A stretch of 64,000 nucleotides of DNA from Chaenocephalus aceratus (GCA_023974075.1 CM043798.1:23342441-23406440), one strand, 5' to 3'. Shown: positions 13,946 through 30,895, numbered from the stretch's first letter. Translations and numbers: made by a program. The notes: generated by a model not told the origin, from the sequence alone.

Positions 13946-15092
13946 AGGCTTGTTTGAGACACATTGCGGCTCGCCTCGAAAGTAGACGAGAGTAGCCGAT
14001 CCCAGCCGGGGGAGGTGTCAAAAGCTCGTCTTAAGTCGGACAGCTCGGACTCGGAGTCGGCTTGACTGGCTGGGTTTGCAATGGCGGAAATTCCATTTTA
14101 CCCACTGTAGACAAAGGTGATCTCCATTGCTTTATATAGGTTTGTTAATTCAGTCATGATGATGAACCACACCAGTGACTGGGTTCCATAATTAGAAATG
14201 CTCCTCCCTCTTAATGTTTGCAAAACTGATAGGTGGACAGGCTACAAATGATCAGTCCCTTCAGATCCGCACACATGAAGCTTCATGAGCATGAATTGAA
14301 CAGACCTGCTGCTGTGTTAATTCTTTAGCTGCCACTTTAAGCTTTATGATGTGTACAACATAGATTTTAGATTTTATTTTAATGATTTGGTTTAACTTAA
14401 AGAGAAACTTTATTGTTATTGCACATATTACAGGTACTGAGACAACGAAATGCAGTTTAGCTTCTAACCAGGTGCAACAAGCAGTGAAGTGGAAAGTAAT
14501 GTACACAATCTACAGAATAACATATAGAATGAATTGAATGATGAATAAACAGTGAGGGGTATGAATACACTAGATATCAGCCTGTGAGCAGTATGAACAG
14601 TGTGTATGAATATGCTAAGATATATAAAGTATGAAAACGGTAAGCAGTATAGTATAAAATATATAGATATTAATTTCATGATGATAAACATTGTGGAACA
14701 ATGATGACAAATGGGAATGGATGTGGCGACGTAAAATTGACACAAAACAACAACAAACTTTTGCCAGCCAATTGGAGAGTTTCATCAGCAACACGTGGTA
14801 AAAACCACCAATGAGCGCTCAGCTCGAGATACCAGCGAGCCGTTTCCCATCAAGCATTTCGCTTCCGCAGCTCGTGGAGAGCAACTGCGCCAACTCGCCT
14901 TGCCTCGCTCTCAAGGCTGCGGGCGTCTTTGTCCCGCGAGATTTCAAAGTCTCATGTGGGCGAGCCTCCAGAGCAAGTCGGACAAAATGACTAACCATCA
15001 TGCAATGCACTAGCAAGACGTTGATCGCAACTGCGCAGGTCTGCGCAGGTCTGCGCAGGTCTGCGCAGGTCTTGCTTGTCTCAAACAAGCCT
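13946..15092. mobile_element. Short-TIR DNA element, copy 2 (non-autonomous, complete ends)
   Basis: Left end AGGCTTGTTTGAGACA; right end TGTCTCAAACAAGCCT, its exact reverse complement. The trinucleotide ACT flanks both ends (13943-13945 and 15093-15095), giving a 3-bp TSD compatible with PIF/Harbinger-like elements, though it is not the usual TWA. Just inside the right end is a four-copy 10-bp repeat (15031-15070, unit CTGCGCAGGT). The interior (14403-14720) has a block reading TTATTGTTATTGCACATATT and onward that is shared with copy 1. No transposase is encoded. Superfamily is uncertain. Confidence 0.75.
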
Positions 15093-15597
15093 ACTCTCTG
15101 CCTTTAACGGCTCGTTGTAGCTCCAATAGCTCCAGCCCCCACCCTCCCTGTGAGCACAGTGTGCTCTGATTGGTCGGGACACGTAACATGAACGTGCCGG
15201 GCGGCGCGGTCCCATGGGTTAGATGCACGTTCATAATGCAGAGGGAAATAACTCTTAGAATAACGTTATTAGCACATTTTTACAACTTGAGGAACGAATG
15301 TTTTTAATAAGGGCTATACAAGTGTTCATACTGGGTAGTTTATTTAGTTTATCCAACGATTTACAGACCACTCTTTCTCCATGTAAGTCAATGGGAAAAA
15401 GTGTTTCCGGGCCTGGCAACCAAACGGAAGTGTAGTACCGCCGTTTGGCCAGCACGAATATTTTCATCTGAGTCCGGCGCACTTCCTGGGGGCTTGGGAC
15501 AGAGCTGGCTGCTGTCAGACGAGCAGCTGTGCGGCGTCATCACAAACGGATGTCGCTTCACGTGACGCTCTTAAAACTAATTTCCCTGCTTCTCGTG

Positions 15598-15770
15598 AGA
15601 GGTTTCTCAATACTCAAATTTCCCCTCCTCGACTCCTATCCTCGACTCCTATCCTCGAGACTTGGTGCCGCCCACAGGAGATGCGAGCGGAGGACTGAGG
15701 AGGGGAACCGAGGAGAGAGGAGGGGAAGCAGCAGGCGCTTAGAGAAATGAGAACTCCTCTCCTCTGAGCG
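15598..15770. repeat. Palindromic MITE-like repeat
   Basis: The left part starts GAGAGGTTTCTCAATACTC and is followed by CCTCGACTCCTATCCTCG repeats. The right part is an imperfect inverted version ending in GAGAAATGAGAACTCCTCTC. It would fold into a hairpin. Ends and TSD were not fixed. Confidence 0.5.
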
Positions 15771-15814
15771 GTCATTTTAAAGAGACGTCCATTAATGATG
15801 ACAGGAGGCACAGC

Positions 15815-17296
15815 CAGGGCCGTATCTAGGATATCCTAAATACCGAGGTCCAAACATGTTCGGGGGGTTCGGGGGATACCCCCCGAATTTTTGGGGACTT
15901 TCATGATCTAGTTAGGTGCTTTTTAAGTCCTGTGGGGGGTCACAAATTGGATAATATATTGATTTCAAACCATGTCAGTGGGCTGACAATGTCAGCATAA
16001 ATTATTTTTGAAAGTATAATGCATAAGAATCAGTTGTTTGTTACTATTAATGATCTGGACATGCAGAAGAGAGCTAAAATGATCACAAAACATTGTCAAC
16101 ATTCATTTCCCATGTCTCTCTCCTTTCCATAACCTGCACCCTCTGTTCCATCTTCTTTAGTCTCTCTGTCTTCTTCCTGTTCATTACTCTCTCTGTCCTC
16201 TACTCTTTCTCTTTGTTCAATTTCTCCCTCGTTGTTCACTTTTTGCTTCTTCTCACTTGTCGCTCCTGCCAGTGAATTCAAAGCAATTCAGCAATTTAGC
16301 TCATTTCACTTGTTTGTTTGCATTATTCTTTTATTTAAATCTGTTTTATTTGATTCTCAAAACAGAACAAAGATGTAAGCAAATGGTGTTTTATACAATT
16401 GTATGTTATTATGACATCATAACTGCAATAGATATATGTTGTTTTAAAATTATGCCTATTGTCTATATTGTAAATGAAGACTAAGTTATAGAGAGATATA
16501 TAGATAGATGGATAGATAGAGATAGATGGATATATAGATAGAGATAGATGGATAGATGGATGGATGGATAGATAGATGGGGTTATTAAGCCTACATTATT
16601 TTTGTGTGACTGTACCTGCAGTTCCTCCCTGACTTCCATCACTTTCTCTCTCTCTCTTTCTCTCTGCCTGTCCTGTCTCTTCCTTACCAAAGCTGAACCT
16701 CGACTGATGTAGTCTTTTCATTATATCGGAGTCAGTGTAAAAAGAAAACAATACAATGTTATATCTTCAATGTTTTACTCAAATTGAAATGAAAGAAAAG
16801 CATTACAACGTTTGTTAAAAGGTAATCCTTCTGACATGGGATGAATGTTATTAACTTATTATTAGCTCTCTAGCTAGTTTATTCACGCAATTTAAATCAA
16901 AGTATAGCCTATAGCTGCAATATAACTTAGTGTGCATGTTGTCGGACGTCCACTGACTAACATAGAGCGTTCACACAGGATCTGCTGGTCATATGATGTC
17001 CTGATGAACAGAAACACAAGCAGCCCGCTGGACTCAGATCTCTAGATAGATACCTCATCACTCCTCCGCTGCTCCGGTTCAAGTCCGGGCTGCAGTGGTT
17101 TGTTGATACATATCGTCTTCTTCTGTTTGCTTTAATCGAGGCTATGTAGTTATGCAGCGCCCCCATCATCAGTAAATGGAAGTACTACAAAGAACCCCGT
17201 TTAGTGCAATTATTTCACAAGTTTTGTTATATACACAGCTCGAAAAATATTACCGAGGTCCGGACCTCGGTGACCTCAATGGTGGATACGGCCATG
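15815..17296. mobile_element. Non-autonomous hAT element with 8-bp TSD
   Basis: Left end CAGGGCCGTATC and right end GGATACGGCCATG are imperfect inverted repeats. The 8-bp GGCACAGC is present exactly at 15807-15814 and 17297-17304. An 8-bp TSD with CAG-type termini is diagnostic of hAT. Just inside the ends, TACCGAGGTCC is present at both sides in the same orientation. The 1,482-bp interior encodes no transposase and includes a GATA microsatellite (16484-16580). Confidence 0.88.
16484..16580. repeat. (GATA/GATG)n microsatellite
   Basis: Imperfect ATAGATGG/ATAGATAG tetranucleotide array inside the hAT element. Confidence 0.9.
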
Positions 17297-17304
17297 GGCA
17301 CAGC

Positions 17305-17823
17305 AGCCCTCTGTCTGATGGACAGATGTGTTCATGACGACTTATAGATTTACTTTTAATTCATTGACAGTGCGTTATAATGAGACAATAACAGGCTACA
17401 GATGCGGACATATACACACACACATATATTTATATAAATATATACAATTTCAGAATCAAACAAGTATGAGAGCACTGAGCACTCTCATAATAACGTAACA
17501 CAATCAGAGACTGGATATATCCGCCCACGCTGAAATGGGGAATTGAAATTACGAGCCAAAAGTTGTATTTACAAGTATTAAAAGTAAGCAGAGGACACCA
17601 AACCAACTGAGACCCGTCTGTCCGCCGCATCTACACACTGTACAACACACACTGTACCACACACACCTACAGCTTCTAAAGCTTAATCAGGCTACAACCG
17701 TTGTGTATTTTATTATGTGAAGCACTAAATGGTCATAGAAAAATATCGACTCTATGTAGATATCTACTAAACTACAGCATACAAATACAGAGATTAATGT
17801 AGGCCTTGTTATACTGAGTGATA
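17305..17823. other. No gene seen
   Basis: AT-rich spacer between the hAT element and the 3' end of the LINE, with a short ACACACATATATTTATATA tract near 17417. No conserved frame. Confidence 0.5.
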
Positions 17824-18041
17824 TTACATTACATTACATTGCATTTAGCTGACGCTTTTATCCAAAGCGACTTACAATAAGTGCATTCGACCAGGAAGAC
17901 ACAACCTTGAAGAAAACAGAATCATATAAGTACATCAGGTTTCATAGAGCCAAGTATTTCAAGTGCTACTCAACTGGCTATAGATAAGCCAGTCCTTTAT
18001 TAGTATATAAGTGCTCTGTTAGCAGTTCTTTGTTAGTAATT

Positions 18042-19801
18042 CTATCGCTCGAAGTGGAGTCGAAAGAGATGAATTTTCAGTCTGCGCCGGAAGGTGTGTA
18101 AGCTATCTGCTGTCCTGATGTCAATGGGGAGCTCATTCCACCATTTTGGAGCCAGGATAGCAAACCCACGTGTTTTTGCTGATGGGAACTTGGGTCCCCC
18201 TCGCAGTGAGGGTGCAGCGAGTCGTTTGGCTGATGCAGAGCGTAGAGCACGCGCTGGGGTGAAGCTGGGTCGCTTTCTGGGTCAGCTGGGGACGTATCTT
18301 CCTGATGTTGTAGAGCGTGTATCTGCAGCAACGGGTTGTAGCAGCGATGTTTGCAGTGAAGGACAGGTTGTTATCTAGGATCACACCCAGATTCCTTGCA
18401 GTCTGAGTCGGGGAAACAACAGAGGTGCCGATGTTGATAGTCAGGTCAAGAGTGGGACAATCTTTTCCCGGAAGGAAAAGCAGTTCAGTTTTGTCAAGGT
18501 TGAGCTTGAGATGATGAGCGGACATCCACTGAGAGATGTTAGCTAAACAAGCAGAGATGCGTGCGACGACCTGGGTCTCTGAGCGGGGAAAGGACAGAAT
18601 TAATTGGGTGTCGTCAGCGTAGCAGTGGTATGAAAAACCCTGCTACCCCAGGGACCCCTGTAGTTAATTGACAAGGGTCGGACTCGGACCCTCTCCAAGT
18701 TACCCTGTAGGTACGGTCTTTGAGGTATGAGGTGAGGAGGGAAAGTGCAGAGCCTGAAACTCCAAGTTCTTGGAGAGTGCGAAGGAGGATCTGATGGTTC
18801 ACCGTGTCGAATGCAGCAGACAGGTCCAACAGGATGATGACAGAGGAGAGGGATGCTGCTTTGGCAGTGTGCAGTTCATCAGTGACAGCAATGAGAGCAG
18901 TTTCTGTGGAGTGGCCTGCCTTGAAACCAGACTGGTGCAGATCCAGAAGGTTGTTCTGATGGAGATAACAGGAGAGTTGTCTAAAGACAGCGCGTTCAAG
19001 TGTTTTAGACAGGAACGGGAGGAGAGAGACAGGCCTGTAGTTTATAACATCAGACGGGTTGAGAGTGGGTTTCTTTAGGAGAGGGTTTACTCTTGCCTCC
19101 TTGAGACTGTTTGGAAAGTGACCAGAAGTTAGAGAAGTGTTGATGAAATGGGTGAGAAAAGGTAGAATATCAGGAGCGATAGTCTGAAGGAGGTTTGAAG
19201 GGATAGGGTCCAGAGGACAGGTGGTAGGGCAGGCAGAGGTAATGAGGGTAAGAACCTCACTTGGCGAGAGAGGGGAAAAGGAGGTTAGTGTGCGGGTGGA
19301 AGGAGGGTCTGGTGACCCAGCGGTGAGTAAAGGTGAGTCAGAAAAAGAAGAGCGAATATCATCAACCTTTTTTTCAAAGTGGTTAACAAAGTCGCTTGAC
19401 AGAAGTGAGGAGGGGGGAGGGGCTTTGGGAGGGTCCAAGAGGGTGGAGAAGATGGAGAATAGTTTTTTAGGATTGGAATAGGAAGATTGGATCTTATCTT
19501 GAAAGAAAGTGCTTTTTGCCTGAGAGATCGAAGCAGAGAAAGAGGAGAGGAGAGCCTGATAGGTTAGGAGGTCGTCGCGGTGTTTGGATTTCCACCATTT
19601 CCGCTCTGCTGCCCTAAGGATGGTTCTATTAGCACGCAGTGCGTCATTTAGCCAGGGAGCAGGAGGGGACTGACGAGCCTGCCGAGATGTGAGAGGACAG
19701 AGAGAGTCCAGAGAGGATGAGAGAGTAGAGAGGAGAGTTTCTGCAGCAGAGTTTGGAGGCAGGAGTTGGAACGAGTCAGAGGAAGGGAGGGCTGAGAGCA
19801 C
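18042..19801 (-). pseudogene. LINE reverse transcriptase with internal deletions
   Basis: An uninterrupted 395-codon stretch (18614-19801) carries the linker and RT fingers/palm: ACPTTCPLDPIPSNLL, INYRPVSLLPFLSKTLERAV, HQSGFKAGHSTETALIAVTD, then IILLDLSAAFDTVNH with its catalytic Asp. After TTGVPG the frame breaks. The next conserved residues, FSYHCYADDT, follow almost immediately in another frame, so the 25 or so residues normally between GVPQG and YADD are deleted. The thumb resumes at 18133-18525 (MSAHHLKLNLDKTELLFLPG). A second deletion lies between the LTQKA motif and the C-terminal PARALRSA segment. The frame closes at 18042 after FRLHFER. It cannot be active as written. Confidence 0.88.
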
Positions 19802-19919
19802 CGATGAGGCACAGGTAGAGGGGGAGAGGGAACGGAGGTTACGGCGGACAGGTGCAGGATGAGAAGAGATTAGTTTGTTATGTTTGGAAAGGGGTAGAGA
19901 GAATGAAATGAAGAAGTGA

Positions 19920-20639
19920 TCAGGATGTGTGGAGCGGGTTTACAGAGAGGTTAGAAGTAGCGCAGTTCCTTGAGAATATGAGATCAAGGACATTGCCAGC
20001 TTTATGAGTTGGTGGGGACGGAGACAGTGAGAAAGCAAAGGCGGTTAACAGAGATGTTAGTTTGTCTATCTTCCCCGTCTGGAGGTTGAAGTCTCCGAGA
20101 AGTACAGCGGGAGGGCCAGTTTCAGGGATGTGTGAGAGGAGATTATCCAATTCCTCCAAGAAGTTCGCCAAGGCGCCTGGTGGACGGTAGAGAACAACAA
20201 TGGTTAATTGTATAGGATGGGTTACTGTGACGGCATGGAATTCAAAGGTGGAAGGAGTGAAGTTAAGTAGCTTGAAGAGGGAAAAGCTCCATTTGGGAGA
20301 GAGCAGGAGACCAGTGCCACCTCCTCTGCCAGTGGGTCTGGGTGTATGGGAGAAGGAATATGCTGTGGAGAGAGCTGCTGGGGTGGATGTGTTGAATGGA
20401 GTAATCCAAGTCTCAGTGAGAGCAAGGAAATCCAGAGATTGCAGGGAAGCGTAGCCAGAGATGAAGTCAGCTTTAGGAACAGCTGACTGGCAGTTCCACA
20501 GGCCGCCTGAAACTAGATGTTGGATGTCAGTGGAGCACGTGGGATAGACGAGAGCAGGCCGGTTATAGCGATTAGGCGATACACGGGGCCAGTGATAATT
20601 GCGAGAAGACACATGAACAGGAATGGAGAAAATACACAT
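19920..20639 (-). pseudogene. LINE apurinic-like endonuclease domain
   Basis: A 239-codon frame with the landmarks of an APE-type LINE endonuclease: FLALTETWITP (catalytic Glu), TGRGGGTGLLLS, LTIVVLYRPPG, AVLLGDFNLQ (Asp/Asn pair) and THKAGNVLDLIFSRN. It ends before the expected C-terminal SDH motif, about 100 bp before the RT frame opens, so a frameshift separates it from the RT with which it would form one ORF2. In an intact element it nicks target DNA to prime reverse transcription. Confidence 0.88.
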
Positions 20640-20741
20640 GATTATAGCATGAGGGGCTAGAAAGCTAAAGAAAAGAAAAATAAGACACCAGCAATACTTA
20701 GCTCAATCAGAGTAGGATTTGCCTCCTCTTTGCCACCCTCG

Positions 20742-20835
20742 TGACTCCCGCAGGACTCCCGCAGGACTCCCGCAGGACTCCCGCAGGACTCCCGCAGGAC
20801 TCCCGCAGGACTCCCGCAGGACTCCCGCAGGACTC
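20742..20835. repeat. 11-bp minisatellite in the LINE 5' region
   Basis: About eight tandem copies of GGACTCCCGCA, then two copies of a longer unit containing CCAATGTCTTTGTCGGTC. Tandem repeats in a 5' UTR are common in LINEs and may carry promoter elements, but that is inference. Confidence 0.9.
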
Positions 20836-21331
20836 CAATGTCTTTGTCGGTCTTTGACTCCCGCAGGACTCCAATGTCTTTGTCGGTCTGACACTGAAGC
20901 TGACGCTCAAAGAAAGAGCTACCTAAATGGACACCTGATTGCTGAGTTCTCACAGCTGTGGTGCAACGCCCCTCTAATTAGTTAACTCTCTACAGCTGAT
21001 GGGCGATAGCTGAGAGGCCCTGCCTATTTAAATGCAGCCTAGATTGCCTACTGAGAGCAGTGTAACAGGTTCACGTGATCAGATCTGAGAATGGGCCTGA
21101 GTGTCCATTCCCATTGGATAACGGAGGATTTTACACCCGGAAGTAAATATTCTCCTTACTGTGGATTGATTTTACAGTGATATCTGCAGTACTCAAAAAC
21201 ACCAGATTATCCTTGTTAATTACACAACATTGATTGGTTTAAATTGTGTGCAATGCTTTTGTATTTTTCCGCTTCGATTCGGAGGAACAAATATTTTTTC
21301 GGAGTTTAGGGTGGCAGAAGACACTACACTA

Positions 21332-22251
21332 AAGGCCCTGTCACACTGTCCCGAAGTTGACATCCGATGGACACACGAATATGGAATTGTGAATTTTGCA
21401 CGAAGATGGCCCCGAACCACACACGAAGGCAACATTTACATTACATTTAAGACATACAACTGCAACGAAAGTACCAAAAACAATTATGTTACAGTACTAT
21501 GATACTGTACTGATATTTTCAGACTTTGTTCTTTACTTTCTCCGTCTTTATATGTAGAAAATATTACGTTTTCTCCGTAATGTTGTTCCATAGCAACAAC
21601 AACTTCCTGTCAACTCTCCTTCAAAATAATATATTATATCCTTTTTAGTTTCACAGTAACACAAATTGGGTTATTTACATAATATGTTTACATGATTTTG
21701 TTGTGCAATAAAACAACCCGATGGACACACGATAAAGGAAATGTTCAAATTCGGCTGTGATCGTAGCAACATCGGGCCATTCGTGAGGGCATCTTAAGCC
21801 ATCGTATGACCGCCGGTGGAGTCTCTCAGGCTCCGGCAGCAACTTCGTGAGCGGTGGCAAAATCTTTGGCATGCCAAAAAATTGCCGAAGGACCTTGCGA
21901 AGGTTCATTTTCGTGTTGAATTTGTGTGTCAATTTTGCCCTTCGTAAGGCCATCGTGAGGGCATCTTGTTATCATCGGTGCCATCGGGCATTCGACCCGA
22001 TCAGAGTGAGGGTGAATGCACCGATGATAACACGAAGATGACACGATTTGACAAGATGCCCTCACGAGTGCCTTACGAAGTTGCTGCTCATTAAGTTGCT
22101 GCCGGAGCCTGAGAAACTCCACCGGCGGTCATACGATGGCTTAAGATGCCCTCACGAATGGCCCGATGTTGCTACGATCAGAGCCGAATTTGAACATTTC
22201 CTTTATCGTGTGTCCATCGGGTGTCAATTTCGGGACAATGTGACAGGGCCT
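21332..22251. mobile_element. Foldback MITE nested in RepX copy 1
   Basis: Left end AAGGCCCTGTCACACTGTCC; right end GGACAATGTGACAGGGCCT, inverted. The other RepX copy shows the empty site (ACACTACACTACCCAGAATC, near 60392-60411), so the insertion duplicated a TA. Most of the interior is a long imperfect palindrome: 21720-21920 pairs with 22040-22230 (for example GATGGCTTAAGATGCCCTCA). No coding capacity. Confidence 0.88.
21380..21716. repeat. Unpaired insert in the left arm of the foldback MITE
   Basis: About 338 bp with no counterpart in the right arm, flanked by near-identical direct repeats CCGATGGACACACGA at about 21364-21379 and 21718-21733. Removing one repeat and the insert restores the palindrome. 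It looks like a secondary insertion with a target duplication of about 15 bp, or a duplication-mediated event. Confidence 0.65.
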
Positions 22252-22449
22252 TACCCAGAATCCTCAGCTACCGTTTGGGACTACACCATGTGCTTTGCTT
22301 GACAAACCCCGTGATTAGTCCTCAAGCTCTGTGATTGGATGTTGGAGTGGCAGTGCGAGAAGTTTACACCAAGCTGTCAAACAACACTTTGAAATGGAAT
22401 GAAACCCATCGACGGCACACTATCCAAAACAAGACTCAAACGTGTCCTA

Positions 22450-22468
22450 CCCCCCCCCCCCCCCCCCC
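22450..22468. repeat. Poly-C tract in RepX
   Basis: Run of 19 C; the matching site in the other copy (about 60582-60603) is an interrupted C/T tract. Confidence 0.9.
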
Positions 22469-22729
22469 TTAGGTCACAGGCTCCTCCAACAGTGCAACAC
22501 AATAAAACAGATACACAGAAAAAATAGTGCAAGTAAATACAAAAACAAACATAGTAAAATAGTAAAAATTGAAATGGTGCAATAAGAGTCTATATTAAGT
22601 GATTGGAATATGATATATTAGACACATCATTTCTAAGTAACAGCCAGATGAATGTTTTGGATGTTGTTTCAAAGTCCAGGTGTTTAACAGTCTTCTGGCC
22701 TGTGGGATGAAACTGTCCCTGAGTCTAGT

Positions 22730-22806
22730 GGTTTTAGTCCGGATGCTGCGGTACCGCCTGCCAGACGACAGCAGACAGAACAGTTTGTGGCTGGGGTGAT
22801 GGGGGT
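22730..22806. repeat. Conserved fish repeat block inside RepX
   Basis: The segment with GGATGCTGCGGTACCGCC, AGACAGAACAGTTTGTGGCT and GGGGTGATGGGGGT is strongly conserved with 60826-60898. It resembles a block found in many teleost retroelement-derived repeats. Function unknown. Confidence 0.5.
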
Positions 22807-24229
22807 CTTTTATAATCCTTAGGGCTTTCTTTAAGGTTAACCTGGTATTTTTACTCCACTACATTTATTTTAGTTACTTTACAGATTTGGATTAATGATG
22901 TGAAATATAAACAACCCTTAAATCAGACTTTAGTTACACCTGAGTACAATTCAGTGAAGGTGATTGTCAAGTGCCAACAATCAGGCGAGATATTTGATAG
23001 TTGGTGCTTGAGAAGACAAAAAATGTATCTGCAGATCCCTATAAAGCATATTCATTACTCGTTATTCTCTAATCGTTCATCAAAAACTGTATATAATGGC
23101 TATTTTGCACATCCCTTTGAAGATTTCAAGATTTTCTAAGGTTTATTGACATATCATATACACAACTAGAGTATAATTATGAAATGATGACAAACTTGGT
23201 TCATAGGTTCCTCAACAAGAGATCTATCAATATGTGTGTATACCTCCACCATTAAACTGTCATATTCTGCACATTTCTTATTCTATCTACATACATAAGA
23301 GTATAATTAATGTGTATAATATCAGTTAAAATAAGTGCTTCAACATAGTTAACATTGCAGGAAAGTTGATTGTCAAGTCCCAAAACAAACCATGCAATAT
23401 ATTAAACGTTAAGTACTTTGTCAGGCTTAATCTTTATCATACCCCCAAAGCTTTTTGCTTACAAGTATTATTTAATGTTTAAATAAAGCCTAATTAGTTT
23501 GTCTGTTTTGCACATCCTCATATTAATATCTGTGTACATCCGGCACTAAACTGTTTTATTCTAGATATCATTTACAGTATCTTCTTGATATTTTCTATTC
23601 TATATTTCTATCATTGACCTTCTACTTTCCTCCTATTTTGTATGTACTCTTATATTTAAATGTTTTCATAAAATATAACACATTCAAAAGTGCTTTACAA
23701 AAATGAAAGACATTTTTAAAAAAAGGCATTTTAAACAGTCATTAAAAAGCAACACAATCTTCCTGCATTGCAATGACTCTAAACGTGTAATAACGTTTTT
23801 AACCAGTAGGTGGTTTTGGTTAAAAAGCTGTCAAGTTTACAGTGTTAACAAAATAAAATATACTGCTGTTTCCGGTTTAGTTTACGACGGATACATTTTG
23901 TTATTGTTTTGATATTTGTAACACAAAAGCGATGGAAAAAACCCACAGCAACACAGAAAAGATGGTCTTAACAAGACCCAGCGGTCTAGTAGTTAATACA
24001 AAACAATAATATCAAAACAAAATATTACTACTAACTTTATTGTGAAATTAAAACAGAACAGTAAAAGAATAGTTTCCAGTCTATTCTGAGGCCCGATCTC
24101 TGTAGATAAATAAAGAACTACGACAGATGTGTAATATTTAAATGCAGCCGAACCATTTATTACAATGCATTCATGTGATGAATTTCAAAGAGTAAAATGG
24201 TAGGGGCCGTGACTCTACCTAAGTCTGTA

Positions 24230-24313
<84 letters not shown>

Positions 24314-24413
24314 GCACACACACACACACACACACACGCACACACACGCACACACGCATGCACGCACGCACACGCACATACATACACACGCACGCACGCA
24401 CGCACACACACAA
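24230..24413. repeat. (CA)n microsatellite with CG-containing interruptions
   Basis: CA array broken by GCACACG and GCACGCAC variants toward its right end. Frames across it are artefacts. Confidence 0.97.
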
Positions 24414-29879
<5,466 letters not shown>

Positions 29880-30395
29880 AAGGCAGGGCAAGTTTATTTA
29901 TATAGCACTTTTCAACAAAGGCAATTCAAAGTGCGTTACAAAAAATGAAAGACATTAAGAAAATGGCATTTAAAATCAGTCATTAAAAGAAAAGATAATA
30001 AAATAAACATTAAAAGAAAAAATACATGGATAAAAGTTACAGTGCAGTCTAAGATGTGAATAGTTCAATTAAAAGCAGCGGCAAAAGAAAAGTCTTTAGT
30101 CTGGATTTAAAAGTAGTAAGAGTTGCAGCGGACCTGCAGGTTTCTGGGAGTTTGTTCCAGATATTTGGAGCATAATAACTGAACGCTGCTTCTCCATGTT
30201 TAGTTCTGACTCTGGGGACAGAAAGCTGACCAGTCCCTGAAGACCTGAGAGATCTGGATGGTTCATAATTTAGCAGGAGGTCAGAAATGTATTTTGGGCC
30301 TAACCATTCAAAGCTTTATAAACCAGCAGCAATATTTTGAAATCTATCTTTGGCACACAGGAAGCCAAACAGTGTTAAAGACTTCAGAACAATCA
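29880..30395 (-). pseudogene. 5'-truncated LINE 3' fragment
   Basis: On the minus strand the sequence encodes the last part of a LINE reverse transcriptase: GPKYISDLLLNYEPSRSLRS, then LSVPRVRTKHGEAAFSYY and CRSAATLTTFKSRLKTF. A 3' UTR follows with the fish-typical AAGTGCTATATAAATAAACT and a short GGCAA-type tandem tail. One base is missing in the LVYKALNG region. The short segment at 23680-23750 and 61780-61840 is related to this 3' UTR, so RepX contains a piece of the same family. It is a dead 5'-truncated insertion. Confidence 0.8.
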
Positions 30396-30893
30396 ATAAT
30401 CAATATGTAGCACCAACAATCGAAGGTCAAATATGTAGCACAACATGCATACATCTCTCAGGATCCTTTTTCTTTTATTGTAATAGTTCTTTTTCTACTA
30501 TCAGCCTATGGGACAGCCGTTTCACTTTTCCTTTTCTATTTTCTCTGGCTAAATCCTGAAGGGTCTGTTGGTTGACAAATGCCATTCGCTCCCACTCTGA
30601 GGGGAAGGTTGCATGTTTGGAGCCCCTGCAGAATGTGTCTATCCAGCACAAATCGTCTATTAGGAAAACAGTTGCAACAGTTGGTGTACCACAAGCATCC
30701 GGGCAATTCTCTGGGTTGTCAAAATGGTCCCTCTCATTTTCTCTGTCCCCCTATTTTCTCTCCCTTTCTTTCTCTTCCCTCACCCCACTCTCGTCTCAGA
30801 GAGCAGTAGCAGATGGGGAGACCAGTGTCAGCATTTCCAGTTGGATCAGCTGACGGATATGCATACCCTGTTTCCTTTCCTTTCCTGTTGATG

Positions 30894-30895
<2 letters not shown>

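Larger units (their letters stand above)
17824..21060 (-). mobile_element. L2/CR1-like non-LTR retrotransposon (LINE), broken
   Basis: A minus-strand LINE. Its 3' terminus at about 17824 is a short ATTAC tandem tail next to TTAGCTGACGCTTTTATCC, a 3' end widespread in fish L2-type LINEs and their SINEs. The endonuclease (19920-20639) and reverse transcriptase (18042-19801) are present in the right order. Upstream (20740-21060) is a non-coding region with an 11-bp minisatellite and a TTTAAATAG box, plausibly the 5' UTR/promoter. The exact 5' end is not fixed; it abuts RepX copy 1 at about 21108. Clade assignment is by protein resemblance only. Confidence 0.85.
21108..24195. repeat. RepX dispersed repeat, copy 1 (interrupted)
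   Basis: Collinear at high identity with 60160-62286 once the nested MITE at 21332-22251 is removed. Shared landmarks: CACCCGGAAGTAA, CACCAGATTATCCTTGTTAA, TGGGACTACACCATGTGCTT, a poly-C tract, GGATGCTGCGGTACCGCC and a LINE-like CATTTTAAACAGTCATTAAA segment. Compared with the 60-kb copy it lacks the outer half of the left arm and the whole right arm. No protein-coding frame is conserved between copies, so it is probably a non-autonomous composite. Confidence 0.8.

Noticed and set aside
17076..17100. GGTTCAAGTCC as a tRNA or SINE B box
   Set aside because: No matching A box, cloverleaf or CCA-side stem at the right distance; it lies inside a hAT element.
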